From JAOTZA01 sp965224065 (GTDB lineage: Bacteria; Acidobacteriota; Thermoanaerobaculia; Multivoradales; JAHEKO01), in the NCBI GenBank assembly GCA_965224065.1, contig CBDCYF010000005.1, positions 310,001 to 374,000 of the forward strand: a stretch of DNA of 64,000 nt, read 5' to 3'. This document shows, in pieces, positions 31,501-40,500 of the stretch. The first letter of the stretch is position 1, and each line of letters starts with the position of its first letter. The notes beneath the pieces are model-generated. The model was not told where the DNA came from. It saw only the letters and a list, made by a program, of their open reading frames with translations, and did not search any database. The position numbers and the translations under genes are program-made.

Positions 31501-34500
31501 ACAGCGACACGGCGACGGTGGAGGGTTGCCTCGAGCCGGCGCTGGAGGTGGCGAAGGAGTGCACGGCGTCTCAGGACGCTCAGGGCAACTACACCTATGA
31601 GGTGTCGTTTGAGAACCCGGCCAACGCCAACGGTGCGACGCTTGCGAACTGCGTGGTTTCAGATCCTGGTGCTTCGTGTGACGGGGAGGTATTTGCGGGT
31701 CCGTTTGCTCCGGGTCAGGGAGACACGACGACGTGCACGAGCACGAGCTCGTCGAACACGGCGACGGTGACGTGCGACATCGTGGATGCGTTTGACGCTC
31801 AGGGTCAGCCGAAGACGGTGACGAGTGAGGACACGGGAGAGTGCATCGAGCTGGACAAGCAGGTTTCCTGCGACGGTGGCTTGACGTGGCACGACGTGAC
31901 GGGTTCGGACGATGCGGACGGGTTCCAGACGGAGGGCTGCACGGGTTGGTTCGACCCGTCGGATCCGTCGGTGGGCCAGGAGATCAAGTTCCGCTACATC
32001 GCGCGTCCGGGCGGCGACGTGACGGACTGCGTGTTGACGGACTCGAACGGTGTGGTGATCGGTGCTCCGATCCAGATCGGGGATCTGGTGGGTGGTTCGG
32101 ATGACGTGATCTACGAGACGGATCTGTTGGAGTGCAACGAGCAGCTGCTCAACGGTGAGCCGAACACGGGTACCTTGACGTGTACGGGTAGCGGTGGGGA
32201 GACGGTCTCGGACAGCGACACGGCGACGGTGGAGGGCTGCCTCGAGCCGGCGCTGGAGGTGGCGAAGGAGTGCACGGCGTCTCAGGACGCTCAGGGCAAC
32301 TACACCTATGAGGTGTCGTTTGAGAACCCGGCGAACGCCAACGGTGCGACGCTTGCGAACTGCGTGGTTTCGGATCCTGGTGCTTCGTGCGACGGGGAGA
32401 CGTTTGCGGGTCCGTTTGCTCCGGGTCAGGGAGATACGACGACGTGCACGAGCACGAGCTCGTCGAACACGGCGACGGTGACGTGCGACATCGTGGATGC
32501 GTTTGACGCTCAGGGTCAGCCGAAGACGGTGACGGACGAGGACACGGCGGAGTGCATCGAGCTGGACAAGCAGGTTTCCTGCGACGGCGGTTTGACGTGG
32601 CACGACGTGACGGGTTCGGACGATGCGGACGGGTTCCAGACGGAGGGCTGCACGGGTTGGTTCGATCCGTCGGATCCGTCGGTCGGTCAGGAGATCAAGT
32701 TCCGCTACATTGCGCGTCCGGGCGGCGACGTGACGGACTGCGTGTTGACGGACTCGAACGGTGTGGTGATCGGTGCTCCGATCCAGATCGGGGATCTGGT
32801 GGGTGGTTCGGATGACGTGATCTACGAGACGGATCTTCTGGAGTGCAACGAGCAGCTGCTCAACGGTGAGCCGAACACGGGTACCTTGACGTGTACGGGT
32901 AGCGGTGGGGAGACGGTCTCGGACAGCGACACGGCGACGGTGGAGGGCTGCCTCGAGCCGGCGCTGGAGGTGGCGAAGGAGTGCACGGCGTCTCAGGACG
33001 CTCAGGGCAACTACACCTATGAGGTGTCGTTTGAGAACCCGGCGAACGCCAACGGTGCGACGCTTGCGAACTGCGTGGTTTCGGATCCTGGTGCTTCGTG
33101 CGACGGGGAGACGTTTGCGGGTCCGTTTGCTCCGGGTCAGGGAGACACGACGACGTGCACGAGCACGAGCTCGTCGAACACGGCGACGGTGACGTGCGAC
33201 ATCGTGGATGCGTTTGACGCTCAGGGTCAGCCGAAGACGGTGACGGACGAGGACACGGCGGAGTGCATCGAGCTGGACAAGCAGGTTTCCTGCGACGGCG
33301 GTTTGACGTGGCACGACGTGACGGGTTCGGACGATGCGGACGGGTTCCAGACGGAGGGCTGCACGGGTTGGTTCGACCCGTCGGATCCGTCGGTGGGCCA
33401 GGAGATCAAGTTCCGCTACATTGCGCGTCCGGGCGGCGACGTGACGGACTGCGTGTTGACGGACTCGAACGGTGTGGTGATCGGTGCTCCGATCCAGATC
33501 GGGGATCTGGTGGGTGGTTCGGATGACGTGATCTACGAGACGGATCTTCTGGAGTGCAACGAGCAGCTGCTCAACGGTGAGCCGAACACGGGTACCTTGA
33601 CGTGTACGGGTAGCGGTGGGGAGACGGTCTCGGACAGCGACACGGCGACGGTGGAGGGCTGCCTCGAGCCGGCGCTGGAGGTGGCGAAGGAGTGCACGGC
33701 GTCTCAGGACGCTCAGGGCAACTACACCTATGAGGTGTCGTTTGAGAACCCGGCGAACGCCAACGGTGCGACGCTTGCGAACTGCGTGGTTTCGGATCCT
33801 GGTGCTTCGTGCGACGGGGAGACGTTTGCGGGTCCGTTTGCTCCGGGTCAGGGAGATACGACGACGTGCACGAGCACGAGCTCGTCGAACACGGCGACGG
33901 TGACGTGCGACATCGTGGATGCGTTTGACGCTCAGGGTCAGCCGAAGACGGTGACGGACGAGGACACGGCGGAGTGCATCGAGCTGGACAAGCAGGTTTC
34001 CTGCGACGGCGGTTTGACGTGGCACGACGTGACGGGTTCGGACGATGCGGACGGGTTCCAGACGGAGGGCTGCACGGGTTGGTTCGACCCGTCGGATCCG
34101 TCGGTGGGCCAGGAGATCAAGTTCCGCTACATCGCGCGTCCGGGCGGCGACGTGACGGACTGCGTGTTGACGGACTCGAACGGTGTGGTGATCGGTGCTC
34201 CGATCCAGATCGGGGATCTGGTGGGTGGTTCGGATGACGTGATCTACGAGACGGATCTGTTGGAGTGCAACGAGCAGCTGCTCAACGGTGAGCCGAACAC
34301 GGGTACCTTGACGTGTACGGGTAGCGGTGGGGAGACGGTCTCGGACAGCGACACGGCGACGGTGGAGGGCTGCCTCGAGCCGGCGCTGGAGGTGGCGAAG
34401 GAGTGCACGGCGTCTCAGGACGCTCAGGGCAACTACACCTATGAGGTGTCGTTTGAGAACCCGGCGAACGCCAACGGTGCGACGCTTGCGAACTGCGTGG

Positions 34501-37500
34501 TTTCGGATCCTGGTGCTTCGTGCGACGGGGAGACGTTTGCGGGTCCGTTTGCTCCGGGTCAGGGAGATACGACGACGTGCACGAGCACGAGCTCGTCGAA
34601 CACGGCGACGGTGACGTGCGACATCGTGGATGCGTTTGACGCTCAGGGTCAGCCGAAGACGGTGACGGACGAGGACACGGCGGAGTGCATCGAGCTGGAC
34701 AAGCAGGTTTCCTGCGACGGCGGTTTGACGTGGCACGACGTGACGGGTTCGGACGATGCGGACGGGTTCCAGACGGAGGGCTGCACGGGTTGGTTCGATC
34801 CGTCGGATCCGTCGGTCGGTCAGGAGATCAAGTTCCGCTACATTGCGCGTCCGGGCGGCGACGTGACGGACTGCGTGTTGACGGACTCGAACGGTGTGGT
34901 GATCGGTGCTCCGATCCAGATCGGGGATCTGGTGGGTGGTTCGGATGACGTGATCTACGAGACGGATCTTCTGGAGTGCAACGAGCAGCTGCTCAACGGT
35001 GAGCCGAACACGGGTACCTTGACGTGTACGGGTAGCGGTGGGGAGACGGTCTCGGACAGCGACACGGCGACGGTGGAGGGCTGCCTCGAGCCGGCGCTGG
35101 AGGTGGCGAAGGAGTGCACGGCGTCTCAGGACGCTCAGGGCAACTACACCTATGAGGTGTCGTTTGAGAACCCGGCGAACGCCAACGGTGCGACGCTTGC
35201 GAACTGCGTGGTTTCGGATCCTGGTGCTTCGTGCGACGGGGAGACGTTTGCGGGTCCGTTTGCTCCGGGTCAGGGAGACACGACGACGTGCACGAGCACG
35301 AGCTCGTCGAACACGGCGACGGTGACGTGCGACATCGTGGATGCGTTTGACGCTCAGGGTCAGCCGAAGACGGTGACGGACGAGGACACGGCGGAGTGCA
35401 TCGAGCTGGACAAGCAGGTTTCCTGCGACGGCGGCTTGACGTGGCACGACGTGACGGGTTCGGACGATGCGGACGGGTTCCAGACGGAGGGTTGCACGGG
35501 TTGGTTCGATCCGTCGGATCCGTCGGTGGGCCAGGAGATCAAGTTCCGCTACATCGCGCGTCCGGGCGGCGACGTGACGGACTGCGTGTTGACGGACTCG
35601 AACGGTGTGGTGATCGGTGCTCCGATCCAGATCGGGGATCTGGTGGGTGGTTCGGATGACGTGATCTACGAGACGGATCTGTTGGAGTGCAACGAGCAGC
35701 TGCTCAACGGTGAGCCGAACACGGGTACCTTGACGTGTACGGGTAGCGGTGGGGAGACGGTCTCGGACAGCGACACGGCGACGGTGGAGGGTTGCCTCGA
35801 GCCGGCGCTGGAGGTGACGAAGGAGTGCACCGACGCGCAAGACCCGGATGGCAACTTCATCTACACGTTGACGGTCTCGAATCCGGCGAACGCCAACGGG
35901 GCGACGCTCGCGAACTGCGTGATCTCGGATCCCGAAGCGTCCTGTGACGGCGAAATCGTTGCCGGTCCGTTGGCTCCGGGTGCATCACAGGAGGTCGAAT
36001 GCTCGTCGGCCTCATCCTCGAACACGGCGACGGTGACGTGCGACATCGTGGATGCGTTTGACGCTCAGGGTCAGCCGAAGACGGTGACGGACGAGGACGA
36101 CGATACTTGTGAGATCCCCGACTTGATGGTCTCCAAGGAGTGCTCGACGGCGATCTTTGACTTCTGCCCACGCACGCCGGGCTTCTGGAAGAACCATCGT
36201 TCCGAATGGCCGGTCGACAGCCTTGAGCTCGGTGGTGTGCTCTACAACGACACAGAGTTGATGGCCTTTCTCGATTACGGCGGTTCGGACGGTTCCCTCA
36301 AGCTCGCCCGTCACCTCGTGGCCACCAAATTCAACCTCCTGTCGAATGCAGATCCATTGATTCAGCCGATAGTGGACGCCGCGGACGCATTCCTCGCGAT
36401 TCACCCACCGGGTAGCAACCCGCAGGGCGCAGATCTGGAGGAAGCGCTCGCCCTCAAGGACGCGCTCGATTTCTACAACAACACAGATTGCGAGTTCGGA
36501 CAGCATCCGACCACGTCCGCGAGCGAGGTGACGATCACGGTCGAGAACACGTCGACCAACGTGACCTTGACCAACTGTGTGGTGACGGATGAGCTGGCGC
36601 CGGACTGTGATACGACGATCGCGTCGCTCGCTCCGGGCGAGATCGAAACGATCACGTGTATCGCTCCGGACTTGACCACGTCGACACTGAACGAGGTGTC
36701 CGTGACCTGCGACATAGAAAATTCGAGCGAAACGATCACCGAGACCGCCGAGGATCTGTGCGAAGTGGACGTATGCGAGGTGATTGTCGACAAGCAGGTC
36801 GACTGCGGTGACGGGTTCATCGACATCGGCGACGTGGACGAGACGTGTTCGGCGCCACTCGGGTCGCCGGTCACCATCCGTTGGCTGGCCAGCGCTGGCC
36901 CCAACAATACGATCGATCTAGTCGAGTGCGTATTGACCGACTCAAACGGCGTGGCTCTCGGCGACCCGTTCATGGTTGGATCTCCGATTGACCCGACGAC
37001 GATTGATCTCGAGTTGACTCGCACCGAGAAAGAGTGCGGCGAGCTGTTTGCCGGCGGGGAGCCCGATACGGCGCGGCTCGTCTGCCAGTGCGCGGGTCAG
37101 CCGGATCCCATGTTCACCGTGGAAGATCGGGATATCGGGTCATTTACCTGCGAGGTTCCCGCAGTCGAGGTCGACAAGACGTGCACCGGGTCTCAGGACG
37201 CTCAGGGCAACTACACCTACGAGGTGTCGTTCTTGAACCCTGTGAACCCGAGCGGTGCAACGCTCGAGAACTGTGTGATCTCGGATCCTGGAGCGTCGTG
37301 TGACGGTCAGGTGTTTGCGGGTCCGTTTGCTCCGGGTCAGGGAGACACGACGACGTGCACGAGCCCGAGCTCGTCGAACACGGCGACGGTGACGTGCGAC
37401 ATCGTGGGCTCCGGCCCGCCCGGGGGCCCGGCAAATACGGTGTCGGACGAGGATTCGGCGCAGTGCATCGAGCTGGACAAGCAGGTTTCCTGCGACGGCG

Positions 37501-40500
37501 GCTTGACGTGGCACGACGTGACGGGTTCGGACGATGCGGACGGGTTCCAGACGGAGGGTTGCACGGGTTGGTTCGATCCGTCGGATCCGTCGGTGGGCCA
37601 GGAGATCAAGTTCCGCTACATCGCGCGTCCGGGCGGCGACGTGACGGACTGCGTGTTGACGGACTCGAACGGTGTGGTGATCGGTGCTCCGATCCAGATC
37701 GGGGATCTGGTGGGTGGTTCGGATGACGTGATCTACGAGACGGATCTGTTGGAGTGCAACGAGGAGTTGCTCAACGGCGAGCCGAACACGGGCACGCTGA
37801 CGTGTACGGGTAGCGGTGGGGAGACGGTCTCGGACAGCGACACGGCGACGGTGGAGGGTTGCCTCGAGCCGGGTCTCGAGGTGTCGAAGACCTGTGAACC
37901 GGATACGGCCTCGCCGGGCGGGAGCCTGTGGACGGTGACGGTAACGAACCCGGCGAATGCCAACGGTGCGACGCTGGACAACTGCCAGGTCGACGACGTC
38001 GAGATCGACGGTTGCGACGGTGTGGTGGGTCCGTTGGCTCCGGGCGAGAGCGCAGAGCTCTCCTGCGCGAGCAGCGACGTGCTGGAGAACACGGTCCAGG
38101 TGACATGCGACATCGTGGGTGCGTTCGACGCTCAGGGTCAGCCGAAGACCATTAGCGACGAGGCCAGTGAGGCCGAGTGCGGCCAGATCTGCGACATTCA
38201 GATCGACCGTCAGGTTTCCTGCGACGGCGGGACGAGTTTCGTCGATGTGGGTTTTGACGACGAGCCGGTGGTCGAGGCGTGCGACGGTAACGATCCGGGT
38301 CCGGTAAAGATCCGGTGGGTGGCTCGCAATAACTCGACGACGGAGAACCTGAACTGCTTCCTGACGGATGGCAACCCGAACGTGAACGTAAGCGACACGC
38401 CGGTCGATCTACCGCCTGCCGGGGTCACGGACGTGATCCTGATGAGCGAGATCGCCGAGTGCAGCGAGCTGTTCGTGGACGAAGAGGGTTCCCCGGAGGG
38501 TGTGCAGGCGGTTCTGGTTTGCGAGTGCAAGGACGAGGAGACCAACGAGGTCTTTGATGAGGATACCGACGTCGACAACGCCGGTTTCCATTGCGATGAG
38601 GAGATCTGCCCGCCGAAGCTCAATTTCGAGGAGCTGTCTGCGGGTGACATCGTGACCGAGCAGTACGCCGGTCTTGGGATCCACGTGACGACGGACGATC
38701 CGGTCAACCACCCGGCGATGATCTTCGACAGCTCCAACCCGACGGGTGAGGACCCGGATCTGGGGACACCGAATGTGGACTTTGGCGGTCCGGGTGTGGG
38801 TGTTGGTGGTGGTTTTGGCCAAGCGGGTCAGAACTCGGTGCCGCTGGGCAAGGTGCTGATCATTTCCGAGGACGCAGACTCGAGCGATCCGGACGACAAC
38901 GCCGGGGGTGGCACGATCATCTTTACCTTTGACGAGGCGGTCGAGCTGCATTCGGTGGGGATCCTCGATATCGACGGCACCGAGTCGATGGGTACGGTGA
39001 CCGCGTTTGACGGCGGTGGCGGTGTTCTGGCGAGCGCCGATATGCAGCCTTTGGGCGACAACAGCTACCAGGACGTAGTGGTCGAGGCGAGCAATGTTCG
39101 CCGGATCGAGGTGTGGTTCCCGTCGAGCGGTTCGGTGACGAGCATCGTGTTCTGTCCCGAGTTCTGCGTCGAAGAGGCGATCAACGATCCTCGGGTGCAG
39201 CCGAACGAGGCGGGTCACGCGTTCTATCTGCCGGGTATCTCGACCGAGTTCATCTTCGAGCCATCGGGTAGCTTTGTGGAGTTCGACGACGGTACGGCGA
39301 AGCTGACCGGTACGATCCGCAACCTGCTGGATCTAGATGAGGCGTTCACGGTCGACGTGAACTTCAGTGGCCGTACCGACATTGCTCCGGCGGGCAGCCC
39401 GAAGAAGGAGCTTCAGGCGAGCGCCTACTCGGAGAACGGTGGACCGATCGACACGTCGACCTGGCACTACTACCCGGTGTGGGACGGTACGTTGACGGGT
39501 ATCGACGCGTTTGCGGGCGCCGAGCTGTTGATCGAGCGTACGGGTCCGTCGTTCCAGGTGGGCAAGGGTGCCAACAACAAGAACACGAACCCTGGTGGTT
39601 CGGGTTGGTTCCTGTGGTGGGTGCTGAGTCAGCCGGACGACACGAGTCGTTATCTCCAGTTGGAAGGCCAGGGCGACATCAACATCGACATTCTTTGCGA
39701 GTGCATCGACGACGTGTGTGTGCCGATGACGTGGCTGGACGACTTCGAGAGCGGCGGTTTCGAGGGTGGTACGGGGATGTGGTCGGGTCCGTGGATGGAG
39801 AACGATCCGGAGCAGGGAGGCGAGGGCCCGAATGCCGGGCAGGTCCAGGTCGTGTTGATGAACGGCACGTACTGGCTTCGTTTGGACGACCAGCCGGACA
39901 CGTACGGTGAGCCGAGCGCGAAGCGTACGGCGGACTTGAGCGGCAAGCTTTCGGCGACCCTGATGTTCAACTGGAAGGCCGGCTGGGAGGTCGACAAGGA
40001 CGACGAGGTGGTGGTGGAGATCGCCGACCATCCGGACGGTCCGTACACGGTGCTCAAGACGTTTACGGGCTTCTGGGGCTCGGCGACTGGCGATGAGAGC
40101 TTCGACATCACTCAGTGGATCTCTTCGTCGACGACCGTGAGGTTCCGGATCACGCAGAACTACGGCGGCTGGGAGGAGTTCTTCTTTGTCGACAACCTCA
40201 AGATCCAAGGTGAATGCGTCGAACCGGTCATCGCCGATCTCGAGGTATCGAAGACGTGCGAGCCGGATACGGCTTTGCCGGGAGGGAGCCTGTGGACGGT
40301 GACGGTGACGAACCCGGCGAATGCCAACGGTGCGACGCTGGACAACTGCCAGGTCGACGACGTCGAGATCGACGGTTGTGACGGTGTGGTGGGTCCGTTG
40401 GCCCCGGGCGAGAGCGCAGAGCTTTCCTGCGCGAGCAGCGACGTGCTGGAGAACACGGTCCAGGTGACGTGCGACATCGTGGGTTCGGTGGATCCACAGA

